From Melaminivora jejuensis (GTDB taxonomy: Bacteria > Pseudomonadota > Gammaproteobacteria > Burkholderiales > Burkholderiaceae_C), in contig NZ_JACWIJ010000002.1 of NCBI RefSeq assembly GCF_017811175.1, forward strand, positions 1,674,001-1,738,000: a stretch of 64,000 nucleotides of DNA, written 5' to 3'. Made by a program: the position numbers and the translations under genes. Below, in pieces: positions 32,356 through 42,163 of the stretch. The notes under the pieces were generated by a model that ran no database searches, was not told the DNA's origin, and saw only the letters and a list, made by a program, of their open reading frames with translations. Every line of letters starts with the position of its first letter. Position 1 is the stretch's first letter.

Positions 32356-35270
32356 TCAGGACAGTGCCAGGACGGACACGCTGGCCTGCGCCAGCTCGCC
32401 GGGGCTGCTGGCGCAGGCCAGCTCCAGCACATGGGGGCTGCTGGGGCGGGCATACAGCCGCTCGCCGGGCTGGGCGGCGGGCAGGTGCAGGGGGTCTTGC
32501 GCAGCTCGCCGCTGTGCTCGCTCAGGCCGGCGCGGGCGCGCACGCTGGTGGTGGCCCACAGGTTGAACACGCCGTGCTGCAGCGGCCCCAGCTCCTGCCA
32601 CTGCCCGTAGGTCGCGCCGGGCGCCAGCACCGGCTCGAAGCTGCCGCGCCGCAGCCGTCCGACGAACCAGGCAAACGGCGCCTGCCCGTCGTGGCGCTGC
32701 TGCACGTGGTTGACCAGCAGCGTGCTCTCGCCCGGCGCCAGGCGCAGCAGGCCCAGGGCCACGCCAGTCTTGGCCGTGGGCGCATAGGGCTGGGCTTCGT
32801 CCAGCGGCAGGGGCAGATGCACCACGATGTCGGGCGGCTGCTCGCCAAAGGCCTCGTGCAGCAGTTGCGTCCACAGGCTGCCCTGGGTGTCGAACAGCGC
32901 CCGCACATGGCGCGACAGGCTGGCGTTGCCGGCCAGCAGGACATGGATGGGCGCGGCCTCGGGCAGTTGCGGGCGTAGCCGCGCCAGCTCGGCCAGGAAG
33001 GCACGCACACCGCCGCCGATGCGCGCGGCCAGCAGGGCATCGAGCGCCTGGGCGTCCAGGTGCAGCTCGCAGTGCTTGTGCTGGCCTTCGGCGTCGAGCA
33101 GCTCCAGCTTGATCTGCGGCTCCAGCTTGCCGTCCTCGCCCTCCATGAAGGGACGCAGCCGCGCCGCCAGCATGACGGTGTTGGTCTGCGCCGCCTGGGT
33201 CGGGGCCAGGAACGATTCGCTGCCGGCAAAGGGCGCGGCATCCAGCGGGCAGGTGAACTGGATGCGCTGCTGGCGCAGCACCTCCAGGTTGTGCTGGAAG
33301 GTGGCATAGACCAGATGCTCCAGCAGGCCCTCGCCGCCCAGGTGCTCGTCGCCGCTGGTGGCAAGCTGCTCCAGCACCTGGTCATGGCCCTGGTCTTCCT
33401 CCTCGGGCGTGGCCCAGCGCAGCAGGCCGAAGTCGAAGTCGGTGGTGCCGCCGCCGAAGTCGAACACGGCATAGGGCACGCCGGCCTCGGTCGGCTCGAT
33501 GCGCAGGTGGTTCAGCGCGGCGGCGGCGTAGGCGGCCGGCTCACTGGCCAGGGCGGTGACCTCGAAGCGATTGAGCACCTCGGGGTGGTGAGCGATCAGC
33601 GACGGCGGCAGGCTGCGCTGCAGGCCCTGGGCGAAGCTGGCGACGATGCGCTCGCGCACCTCGCGCGGGTATTTGACCGGGAAGCTCAGGTAGTAGCGCA
33701 GGTACAGGCCGCGCCCGCGCCAGTTGATGGCCATGCCCAGGTACCAGGCGTACAGCTCGATGGGGTCGAAGGGGTGGTCGGGGTCGGCCTGCAGCGCCTG
33801 GCCGCGCACCAGGGTGCGCGCGGTGTGCATGGGCAGCTCGATTTCATGGCCCTGGCGGTCGGTCAGGTGGACGCGCCTGTCCTTGCTGGCGCGCAGCGCC
33901 CATTGCTTGAGCCGGGGCAGGATGCTGGCCAGCACCTGGGGCTGGCCGGGGTTGTCGCGGTAGTTGGCCTGGGCCTCGTGGGCGGCGCGCATCCAGTCCC
34001 AGTCCAGCGCCGGGCGGTAGGGGTGGGCTGTCCAGGCAGCGGCAAAGGCCGGGTAGTCCAGGCATTCGAGCACCGTGGGGTTCTGGAAATGCCGGGGCGC
34101 GGGTTTTTCGTAGAAGTCGCGCACGCCGATGCGCAGCAGCTCGTGGATGCCGGCGGGCGTATCGACCGCCACCACGGTGCTGCTGGTGCCGAAGTCGATG
34201 GCCACGGCCTGCGGGCGCAGGTCGAGCGCCGGGTCGCGGGCGACATAGCCGAGGCGGTCGAGCTGCTCGCGGGTCGCACCCCACAGCTCCCACAGGCCTT
34301 TTTTCGGGTCGGTGAGCTGGGAGGCGCTCAGTTGGGGCAGGCGGCAGGGGGTGTAGTCCAGGAGGGCCAGCTCATTGGATGCCGAGGCTGGTTCTGGCGA
34401 CGCTGCACGGGTAGATTCGTCCTGGTTGTCGGCCACCAGGTGCAGGCGCTCCTCCTTCCAGCGGGCTTGCAGTGCCTCGATGCTCAGGCCTTTCCAGGCG
34501 TCATCCACCGCGATGACAAAGGCCTCTCCGCTGGGTGGCTGCAATTGCCAGCCACGCTGGGCCAAGTCGGCCAGCATCTGTGCCGGGCTGGCGGATTGCC
34601 ACAGGGCGTGGCGGGCGAAGATGCTTCCATTGCGGGAACTGCTGACGCCCCAGCATCCGTTATCCACATCGCATACGCCTGCTGCCGTCAGCCACAAGTA
34701 GTCCTCATCCCCACTCATGTCCCTCAACCGATAGGCCTGTCCTTGGCGGTGCGGATTGCCGTTGGCGGTAGCGAAAGCGTACAGCTCGTCCTTGCTCGGC
34801 AAGGCCCAGCGCTCCAGGCCGGCCCAGCGGCCTTCGGCGACGATCTTTTGCCCGTCTGCCAGAGAAAAATAGTTGTTGCTGCTCTCATGGTTCCACAGCA
34901 GCCGGGTGGCGCTGTGCAGCGTGGCCAGATTGTTTTTCTTGCCGTGGGCGCGGACATGGGCAAAGGGGTGCTGGGCCAGGAATTTTTCCAGCGCACTGGC
35001 CGGCGGGTAGCACAGACCGGTCTCGGCATCGAACAGACCGCTGGCCTTGGCCAGGTCAGTCTCGCCGGCGGGCAGCACATGCCACAGCCGGCAGCCTTGC
35101 AGGGCCTGGACGATGCTGGCTTGAGAATCAGGGGATTTCTCCGATGCGCCTTTCTTTGCAGCATTAGCGGCCCGAGTCTTGAGAGAGACCCGAACGGTCT
35201 TAGCCGGCTTGGTTGCACTGCTGTCAGTCGAGGCATTCGAGAGATTTGAGAATTGCTTATACCAAATCAT
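32356..35270 (-). pseudogene. Giant Hsp70-fold ATPase, paralog 2, frameshifted near the C-terminus
   Basis: A 971-aa paralog of the downstream gene once one base is restored. Phosphate-1 AIDFGTSSTVVAVDT, phosphate-2 AVFDFGGGTTDFDFG and the LLAGNASLSRHV motif are intact, as is the DUF1566-like N-terminal region (389 bp identical to paralog 1). The first ~50 residues differ: basic, Ala/Lys-rich (LKTRAANAAKKGASEK). A base is missing at the GGGGG run 32490-32494; in the current frame the last ~65 residues become Pro/Cys-rich and end at 32289, whereas the other frame gives a C-terminus matching paralog 1 and a stop at 32356. Start 35270 lies at the edge of a repeat without a clear ribosome site. 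Confidence 0.8.
34721..35109. repeat. 389-bp block identical to 31789-32177 (copy b)
   Basis: Second copy of the identical segment, encoding the same part of the N-terminal region in paralog 2. Direct orientation relative to copy a, 2932 bp apart. Confidence 0.9.
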
Positions 35271-35326
35271 TTTTATAGCTGCTTACGCTTGTCCTGCAAT
35301 GGTTTGAAGCGGATTTGACCCCGAAA
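35271..35326 (+). repeat. Dispersed ~56-bp repeat, copy 4
   Basis: TTATAGCTGCTTACGCTTGT followed by CCTGCAATGGTTTGAAG and a GGATTT block. It occupies the gap between the coiled-coil gene and Hsp70-like paralog 2. Confidence 0.75.
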
Positions 35327-35334
35327 AAGGTAGG

Positions 35335-36399
35335 TCAGCCAGTACGCACCAGCGGCTTGCAAAAGACCGCGCCGCTGCCTTCGACAATGCCGGGCAGGAG
35401 CTGGGCCTGGATGCGTTCGCCAGCGGGCGTGTGCTGGCTGCGCTGGTGGCGGTCGTAGTCGTAGCTGCTGCCAGGGGCCACTTCGAGCAGGCTGTAGGGG
35501 CGGGTCTTCCAGTTGTGGTTGTGCCAGGCCAGCGCGCTGGCCAGCAGGGTGGCCTCGGCGGCGCTGGCGCTGCGCCGCTCGGCATTGCAGCGCTCGTGCA
35601 GCACCGTCCACAGGCGCCTGAGGTTGTCGCGCTGCGACAGCACGGCCACGGTGCGGATCAGCGCCTGCTGGGCATCGTCGGGCAATGGGGCGATGTCCAG
35701 GCGCTGGGCCAGCTCGGCGTCCTGGCGCAGCATGTCCACTTCCGGGCTGTGGGGGAATGCACAGGCACGTTCGCGCTCGAACTGCAGTTCGGCCTGGCAG
35801 TCGTCCAGCTTTTTCTGCGCCTGCTGGGCGGCCTTGCGTTGCCTGTCCATGTCCTTGCGGCTCTGCTGGAGCTGCTCGGCCAGCCAGTGCGCCTCCTGCC
35901 GCAGCGCCTGGTTGTCGGCGAGTTGCTGCTGGCCTTGGGCAGTGCAGGCCTGCAGCTCGGCAGCGATGGCTGCGCAGCGGCTCTCCAGCGCCGACATTTG
36001 CGCCTGCACCTGCGCCAGTTGCTCCAAGGCGTCATCGCGCTGTTCGGCAAGCGTGCGCAGCGCGTCTTCATCGGGCTGTGCGACTGGCGGCGCGTCAGTG
36101 TCCACAGCGCTGTCAGCGTGGGTGCGGACAGCAGTGCGGGCCGGCTGAACCGGTGGCGTCGATGCGGTCGGCAGTTCGGGCTGGGCAATGCTGCGGATCA
36201 GTGCGCGCAGCGGCTCGAAGTGCTCCAGCAGCAGGCGCAGGTCATGGGTGGAGATGGATGTGTAGGAGGGGAAAAGACCGCTTGTGCTTTCCCGATTCCA
36301 GTCCTTGAGGAGCTTGTCCAGTCGCTCCTGACTGTTCTTGTCCAGCGGCCTGCTAATGTTGGGGCTGGTGCGGGTGGTGGCTGCGGGGCGGGTGGTCAT
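35335..36399 (-). CDS. Coiled-coil protein with GrpE-like C-terminus
   Basis: A 354-aa protein. Residues ~110-220 are a long coiled coil (LAEQRDDALEQLAQVQAQMSALE, LAEQLQQSRKDMDRQRKAAQQAQKK). The C-terminal ~120 residues are helical and end in IQAQLLPGIVEGSGAVFCKPLVRTG, resembling the last beta-hairpin of GrpE nucleotide-exchange factors (GY...G-vlRPA.V). Directly upstream of two Hsp70-like genes, a GrpE-like co-chaperone role is plausible, but similarity is weak and seen only by eye. Gap to the preceding gene is 6 bp. Confidence 0.6.
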   Translation of the reverse strand: MTTRPAATTRTSPNISRPLDKNSQERLDKLLKDWNRESTSGLFPSYTSISTHDLRLLLEHFEPLRALIRSIAQPELPTASTPPVQPARTAVRTHADSAVDTDAPPVAQPDEDALRTLAEQRDDALEQLAQVQAQMSALESRCAAIAAELQACTAQGQQQLADNQALRQEAHWLAEQLQQSRKDMDRQRKAAQQAQKKLDDCQAELQFERERACAFPHSPEVDMLRQDAELAQRLDIAPLPDDAQQALIRTVAVLSQRDNLRRLWTVLHERCNAERRSASAAEATLLASALAWHNHNWKTRPYSLLEVAPGSSYDYDRHQRSQHTPAGERIQAQLLPGIVEGSGAVFCKPLVRTG

Positions 36400-36405
36400 G
36401 GCAGC

Positions 36406-37278
36406 TCACACTCCTTCCAGGTCGGCGACCAGTTCGCGCATTTCCGGGCGCACCTGCAGACGCTGGCGGTGTGGCAGGTCGCTGACGAATTGCACGATTT
36501 GCCGCTGCAGCGCGCGCGGCAGGGCGCGCAAGCGCCGTTGCTGCACGCGCAGGACTTCATCGGTCGGCTCCGGGTAGGGGTTGGGCAGGTTCAGGGGTTC
36601 GATGCGCCCGCACAGCAAGGCGATCTCGTGGCTGCCCAGCACCGAGAACACGTTGATGAACAAGGCTGGCAGGTAGGTGACCAGGCGCTCGGCATCGACT
36701 TGCTGCAAGGCGGCGTGCTGCTGGCGCAGTTGCGCGTTTTCCTGCTCCAGCGCGGCGCGCTCGCTGGCCAGGCGCTCGCTCTCGCTGGCGTGTTCGCGCG
36801 CCCGGCTTTGCTCCATGCGGGCGCGCTCGGCGGCATCGTCGGCACTGGCCAGCCAGGGCAGCAGGCTGCCCTCCAGCAGCGCGCCCAGTGCCTCCGGCGC
36901 GGCAGCCTCCCAACCGAAGCGCCCGGTCAGCCATTCCCAGGACAGGATTTGCCAGAGCGCGGCATCCGCGCTCCAGCCATTGGCAGCACCAGGCTCGGCC
37001 AGCAAGCCGCGTCCCCAGGCGTCGGCCAGCCAGTGAACGCTGGCAAGGGCCTCGCCCCCGGAGTGCAGCAGGCTGGTCAGATCGTCCCAGGCCGAGCGCA
37101 CGCCGTGCCGGTCGCGGATGGGCAGTCTGTCTTCTCCCCTGATCGGCTGGCGACGCACGGCGCCCGAGCGGGAAAGACGCCAGGCGGACAGCTCGCCGTT
37201 GGTCAGCAGCAGCACCAGGGAGGTCGAGGCACCGGGCGCATCGAAGGCCGGGAGGCGGGAGGCAGGAGAGGCACTCAT
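36406..37278 (-). CDS. Unrecognised coiled-coil protein of the Hsp70/HerA operon
   Basis: A 290-aa protein. Residues ~20-55 look like beta strands (TSLVLLLTNGELSAWRLSRSG), followed by a Trp-rich helical region (WLADAWGRGLL, WQILSWEWLTGRFGWE), a coiled coil (ERARMEQSRAREHASESERLAS ERAALEQENAQLRQQ, about 150-190) and a C-terminal helical domain. No family is recognised. Encoded 6 bp before the GrpE-like gene, so probably part of the same complex. Confidence 0.7.
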   Translation of the reverse strand: MSASPASRLPAFDAPGASTSLVLLLTNGELSAWRLSRSGAVRRQPIRGEDRLPIRDRHGVRSAWDDLTSLLHSGGEALASVHWLADAWGRGLLAEPGAANGWSADAALWQILSWEWLTGRFGWEAAAPEALGALLEGSLLPWLASADDAAERARMEQSRAREHASESERLASERAALEQENAQLRQQHAALQQVDAERLVTYLPALFINVFSVLGSHEIALLCGRIEPLNLPNPYPEPTDEVLRVQQRRLRALPRALQRQIVQFVSDLPHRQRLQVRPEMRELVADLEGV

Positions 37279-37409
37279 GCGGCGCGTCCTCCAGGGCGGA
37301 TACAGGAGAGGGTCGAAAAATGCACGACAGGGTTCACGGGTTGGGGATGGAAAAACCGGACACTGGCCGCTGGGCCATGTCCGGGGCGCAGGGTGGCAAT
37401 GGGTGTCGA

Positions 37410-38138
37410 TCAGCGTGCGGCGTTGCGGTTGGCTTCGTCGAGCTGGGCGGCATAGCCGGTTGTGGCGGCTTTCAGGGCGTCGTAGTGCTCGTCCAATTGC
37501 TCATCGTTCATCGGGCTGCCGTCCGGGTTGACCTCCAGGGATTTTTCCAGGCTGCGCGCCGCTCCGCCGGAGAGCTCGCCCTCCAGGTATTTCCAGACAT
37601 CGCCGTTGAATCTTCCCTGGGACACCCAGGCGGCCATGCGCTCGGGCGTGAAGTATTGCGGGTTGCTCATGGGCAGCAACCAGATGGCTTCGAGGCTGCC
37701 GGGCTTGGCCTTGAACTTCTCCTCCAGGCCATAGGTGGCAACGCCAAGGCCGGCAGTCATCTTCTCGGCCATGCTGCGCTCGGCCGTGGCCTTGGGGCTG
37801 ATGTCGAAGTTCCGCAGCTTGTCCAGGTATTCATCGAACCTGTCGAATTTCTCCAGGGTGATGCCTTTGTCGGCAGCCTGCAAGGCGCGGTCGCCAATAT
37901 CCTCGACCTTTTCCTCGGGCTTGAAAATGCCGAGGGCGCCCAGGAAGCTGTTGGCAAATCTGCCCACTGTCCCCAGCACTGGTGAAACGGTGGACAGCAC
38001 ACCTCCTATCACCGGCCCCACCCCGGTGGCAAACGAGGAAATGCCACGGCCAATTGCGCCCACGGCAGAAGAAATACCGCTACAGACAGAACTGAAGGCG
38101 CCGCTGATGGCGCCGCCGATATTGCTCCAAAACCCCAT
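37410..38138 (-). CDS. Membrane-active-looking paralog D
   Basis: A 242-aa protein. The first ~70 residues are Gly/Ser/Ala-rich and hydrophobic without charges (GFWSNIGGAISGAFSSVCSG, GVGPVIGGVLSTVSPVLGTVG), like amphipathic pore-forming or membrane-inserting segments. The rest is soluble and aligns with the neighbouring paralog: KVEDIGDRALQAADKGITLEKFD, GLGVATYGLEEKFKAKPGSLEAIWLLP, YFTPERMAAWV, LEGELSGGAARSLEKSLE. No known family. The pair is separated by only 2 bp. Confidence 0.7.
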   Translation of the reverse strand: MGFWSNIGGAISGAFSSVCSGISSAVGAIGRGISSFATGVGPVIGGVLSTVSPVLGTVGRFANSFLGALGIFKPEEKVEDIGDRALQAADKGITLEKFDRFDEYLDKLRNFDISPKATAERSMAEKMTAGLGVATYGLEEKFKAKPGSLEAIWLLPMSNPQYFTPERMAAWVSQGRFNGDVWKYLEGELSGGAARSLEKSLEVNPDGSPMNDEQLDEHYDALKAATTGYAAQLDEANRNAAR

Positions 38139-38140
38139 GA

Positions 38141-38863
38141 TTACCCCCTGTTTGTTTGATTGCTTTCGGCATCGGATATCTTGTGCTTCAGATCATCCCA
38201 TGCGTCACTGGCTGACTTGAGCGTATCGTAGAGCTTGTCGAACTGGGCTTCGCTCATGTCGGGTGTTTCAAGGCTTTTCTCGAAATTGCGCGCCTGCCCG
38301 CCGGACAGGGAGCCGTCGAGATAGTCCAGCACTTCGCGGCCAAAGGTGCGTGTCTCCATCAGGCTTTGCATTCGCTCGGGGGTGAAGTAGTCCGGCTTGA
38401 GCAGCGGCAGCAGCCAGATGCCATCGAAGGAGCCGGGGCGGGTCTGGTATTTTTCCTCCAGCCCCACAGTGGCGATGCTCAGGCCGGCCAGCACCAGCTC
38501 CACCGGGCTGCGCTCCTTCATGCGCGGGTCGAGCGGCATGTCCCGCAGGGCTTGCAGGTATTGCCCCACGTCGTCGAACTTGTTCAGCGGCATCCCCTGC
38601 ATTCCAGCTTGCAGGGCGCGTGCGCCCAGGTCTTCGATGGTTTCGCCAGCCTTCAGGATATCCATGCCGCGCAACAGCGCGTTGGCAAACTCGGTCAGCA
38701 TGGGCAGCATGGGTTTGACCACTTCCAGCGCGCGCGCCAGGGTTGGCACGATGTTGGTGGCAAAAGCGGCTACTGCCGGGCCAATGGAGCTTACGGCAGT
38801 GGCAATGCTGGTTGCAGCGGCACTCAGCAAGCTGAACCCTGCGGTGATGATGGGAAATATCAT
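38141..38863 (-). CDS. Membrane-active-looking paralog C
   Basis: A 240-aa protein homologous to the downstream gene. Its N-terminal ~75 residues form hydrophobic Ala/Ser/Ile-rich helices (FPIITAGFSLLSAAATSIATAVSS; VAAFATNIVPTLARALEVV), then the shared domain: TIEDLGARALQAGMQGMPLNKFD, AGLSIATVGLEEKYQTRPGSFDGIWLLP, YFTPERMQSLM, LDGSLSGGQARNFEKSLE. ATG 38863 has GGAG nine bases upstream. Tandem duplicates often form hetero-oligomers; a membrane effector role is a guess. Confidence 0.7.
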   Translation of the reverse strand: MIFPIITAGFSLLSAAATSIATAVSSIGPAVAAFATNIVPTLARALEVVKPMLPMLTEFANALLRGMDILKAGETIEDLGARALQAGMQGMPLNKFDDVGQYLQALRDMPLDPRMKERSPVELVLAGLSIATVGLEEKYQTRPGSFDGIWLLPLLKPDYFTPERMQSLMETRTFGREVLDYLDGSLSGGQARNFEKSLETPDMSEAQFDKLYDTLKSASDAWDDLKHKISDAESNQTNRG

Positions 38864-38890
38864 GAATAAAGACTCCGGTGGAATTAAAAA

Positions 38891-41800
38891 TTAAATCGCT
38901 TTGAATTTTTTCAACATATCAAATAATTTATCAAAATCCTCAATAATTGATCTTTCAAATCTTCCGACTTGCGTCAGTTCTCCCGAATCAACGCAGAGAT
39001 GCAGGATCCGAAATAAAGCACTGAAAGCACGAGCGAGAAAGGACTGTTCTGATGCGAAAGACCAACTGACGCTCGTGGTCTCGGGTTTGATCTTGGGATT
39101 GGCATCGAGCATCAGTGCCAGCCACGCTGCAGTCAGCAAGTCCTGCGGCCAGTCATCAGCTTGAGCTGCGCGCCACTGCACATAAGCGCCCTGCCCTTGC
39201 TCGGCCAGGGGCTGCCAGTCGCGCTGCCAGGCCTGCAGCCAGCGCAAGGCCATCTGGGCATGGGCAGGGTTCTTGCCGGCATCCGCCAGCCGCAGCAGCT
39301 GGCTGTGCCCCTGGCGGGTCTGGCGCACGAAATCCGCAAACACCTTGCGCTCGGACGGCTCGGCGCCCTCCTGGGTCAGCCAGCCCAGGCGGCACAACTG
39401 CGGGTAGTAGCGTGCGCGCTCGCGCCAGAGCTGCTCGACGGCTATCGGCTCCAGCTCGAAGGTGGATGGCCTGTCCGTGCGGGCGCGGTCGTTGCGGATG
39501 GCTGCGTGAACAGCCCCGTGCCAGCCACCGCAGAACACCACGGCCTCGCCCGTGGCCAGGTTGGGCAGGAAGTTGCGCTCGTCGTCGTCCATCATCATGG
39601 ACTCGCCCATGGCCCGGCGGTCATCCTCGGCAAACAGGCGATGCACGATCTTGGCGTGCGTGTTCTTGATGACATCGGGGATCAGCTTGGCCGGTATCTG
39701 GTCGGCAATGATCAGCCCGGTGCCGTACTTGCGTACCTCGGCCAGCATGTCGGCAAAGGACTCCACGGCCAGCGCCGCCGCCTTGTCGCCCGGCTCGGGG
39801 CGCGACAGCAGCCGGTGCGCCTCCTCGATCAGCGTGAGCTGGCGGAAGCTCCGGTCTTGCCCGTGGCGCTGGCGCATGGTCTCGTTCAGCGCACCCAGCA
39901 GCAGGGCCATCATGATGGCCTTCTCCTCGCCGCTTTGCAGCTCTTCGAGTTCGATCACGGCGCGCCGCTGCACCAGGGCGGAGAAATCGATGGATTGCGG
40001 CACGTCCAGCACCCGTCCCAGCGTCCCATCGGTCAGGCTGCGCAGGCGTGACACCAGCGAGCCGCGGTACTTCTCCGCGAATTCCTTGCCCAGGCCGAAG
40101 TTGGGGATGATCGCGTCGAGTTGGCGGATCATGTCGCTCATCGTCGGCCAGGCGCGGCTGAGGGGATCGAACGGGTCGCCGCCGGGCAGGTAGCTGTTTT
40201 CGTCGATGTCCCAGCCCTTTTCCTCGTAGGCACCCAGGATGGCGGCCTCGACCATGGCCGGCATGGAGGCCTCCATCGGGAAGACGGCGGTCAGCACGTT
40301 CTTCAGGAAGCCGGCGTGGCTCTTGATGCGCTGCTCGGGGCGCACCAGGGCAAAGGGGTTCAGGCGCAGGCTCTGGTGGTCGTCGCCATTGGGGCGGTAG
40401 TAGTCGATGCTGCCCGGCAGGTGGGCGGCCAGCTCGCGGTACTCGGTCTTGGCCGGCTCGATGACCAGAAACGGCAGGCCCGACTCGATCAGCAGGTTCA
40501 GGCAGGTGGTGGTCTTGCCGGCCCCGGTGACGCCGGTGACGAAGACGTGCTTGTTCAGGTCGGCGCGCGAGAGATGAATGCGGTTGTTGGGATAGTGCCG
40601 CCCCTGGTCAATGACACAGCCCAGATCAAGCGCGTTGTCCGCGTCCTGGCGCGGCACGTCCACCTTGAAATCCACGGTCTTGCGCCGGCGTATGCCTTGC
40701 AGCTCGCTGTGCGGCAGCCCGGCGATGATGGCCAGCTCGTCGGCGGTCACCAGGCTGCCCAGGCCGCCGTGGCGCGGGTCGTGCAGCAGGCTGTAAAACA
40801 GCCAGTCGGCTGGCTGCGCCACATCGGCGCGGTGCGGCGGCAGGCGCAGTTGCTGGCCGTGCTGCGCCTTGGGCAGATCGAACACCTGCAGCGGGCTGTG
40901 CGTGCTCTCGCCCCCTGGAAAGTGGCGCGTGCGGCGTTTTTCAGGCGCTGGTAGGTGACTTGATCGTCTGCCGACAGATAGATGGCGCTCTGGAACAAGC
41001 CCTTTGTCAGGCCCTTGTGCAGCCGGGCCAGCAACTGCTTGTCGATGTGTTCGAGCAGGTGCTCGGCGCGCTTGTTGGTGACCTCCTGCGTGATGCCCAG
41101 GGTGCTGCCGCTGCTGTGGTTGAGGCTGCTGGTCTCGCTGGTGGCACGCGAGACGCTGCGGTTTTCGTTGGTGCTGGTGCCGGTGCTGGTGGTGGTGCCG
41201 GTGTTGGTGCCCCAGCTCTTGCCTTGCGTGGTGCCGCTGGAGGACGAGGAGGAGTTGGAACTCGACGATCGGCCATTGCTCGTGCCCTTGGAGGCGCTTT
41301 CATTCTTGCCCCGGGTGTGGCTTTCACCCGCATTGGTGCCCGAGCCTTCGCTGTAGCTGTGGGTGTCGGTGTTGCCGGTGGATACGCTTTTTTGCTCGCC
41401 GGTGTTGCTGCTGGCCTGCACGCTGGTGCGCGCCAGCAGGGCCAGACGCGAGGACAGGGCGTAGGCCTCGTCGAGCAACTGGCGCACCTGCACGCTGTCC
41501 AGGGGCTGGCTGACGATGCACAGGCTCCAGTGGCTGGCGTTCGTGCTGCCTTTTTGGTCGCACGACTGCAGCGTGCGCACCAGGCGATCGAGCCCCTGGA
41601 AGTTGCACTCCTGCTGGGGCTGCTCCTGCGCTGCCTCGGCAGTGGGCGTGCCCAGCATCACCCCCTGGCGCGGGGCGCGCAGCAGGTTGTCGAGCAGGCT
41701 GCTGTGCTCGGCGCTGTCCACGCTGGCGAAGTTGACCCCGGGCAGCTGGCCTTCGAGGGCGCTGCGCAAGTCCTGCACGCTGTAGTGCAAGTCCTGCTGC

Positions 41801-42111
41801 GCGCCTTCGGTCACTGCCCCGAAGTACAAGGCCACGCCATCGGCACTGCCCTGCAGCAGGTACAGCAGGCGCATGGGTTGCCCGGGTGCGAACTGGGCAT
41901 AGACGTTGGTCAGCGCCTGGCGGTAGTCCTGGTGGTTCTGGGCGTTGATCTCCGCAACCCGGAACAGGCGCACCTGGGGCCGTCCCGCCAGGGGGGTGGC
42001 CCAGTGCAGCACCGGCGGCTGGGACAGCGCTTGCAGCCAGCCATCCTGGGCGAGCGGGGACAGGAATGCCGGGGATGCCCGGAGCGTCTGGGGGGGTGGG
42101 GGTTTTGTCAT
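38891..42111 (-). pseudogene. HerA/FtsK-like ATPase, one frameshift
   Basis: About 1073 aa when one base is restored at the CCCCC run 40911-40915. The C-terminal two thirds is a HerA-type (DUF87) ATPase: Walker A TGVTGAGKTTTCLNLL, the following FLVIEPAKTEYREL typical of this group, and Walker B QLTLIEEAHRLLSRP, then QIPAKLIPDVIKNTHAKIVHRL. The N-terminal ~390 residues hold an unrecognised domain with a ~100-residue Ser/Thr/Gly/Asn-rich insert (for example SNGRSSSSNSSSSSSGTT). ATG 42111 has GGAG upstream. Related ATPases translocate DNA or drive defence complexes. The 3' end is AT-rich relative to the surroundings. Confidence 0.8.
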
Positions 42112-42163
42112 GCAGGCTCCTCTCTCGTATATGTAGCGCAAGGTACGCAACCAATTGTGACCC

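Noticed and set aside
31500..35109. Diversity-generating retroelement acting on the lectin-fold module of the Hsp70-like genes
   Set aside because: The repeated block is identical, not variable at A positions, and no reverse transcriptase or accessory gene was seen.
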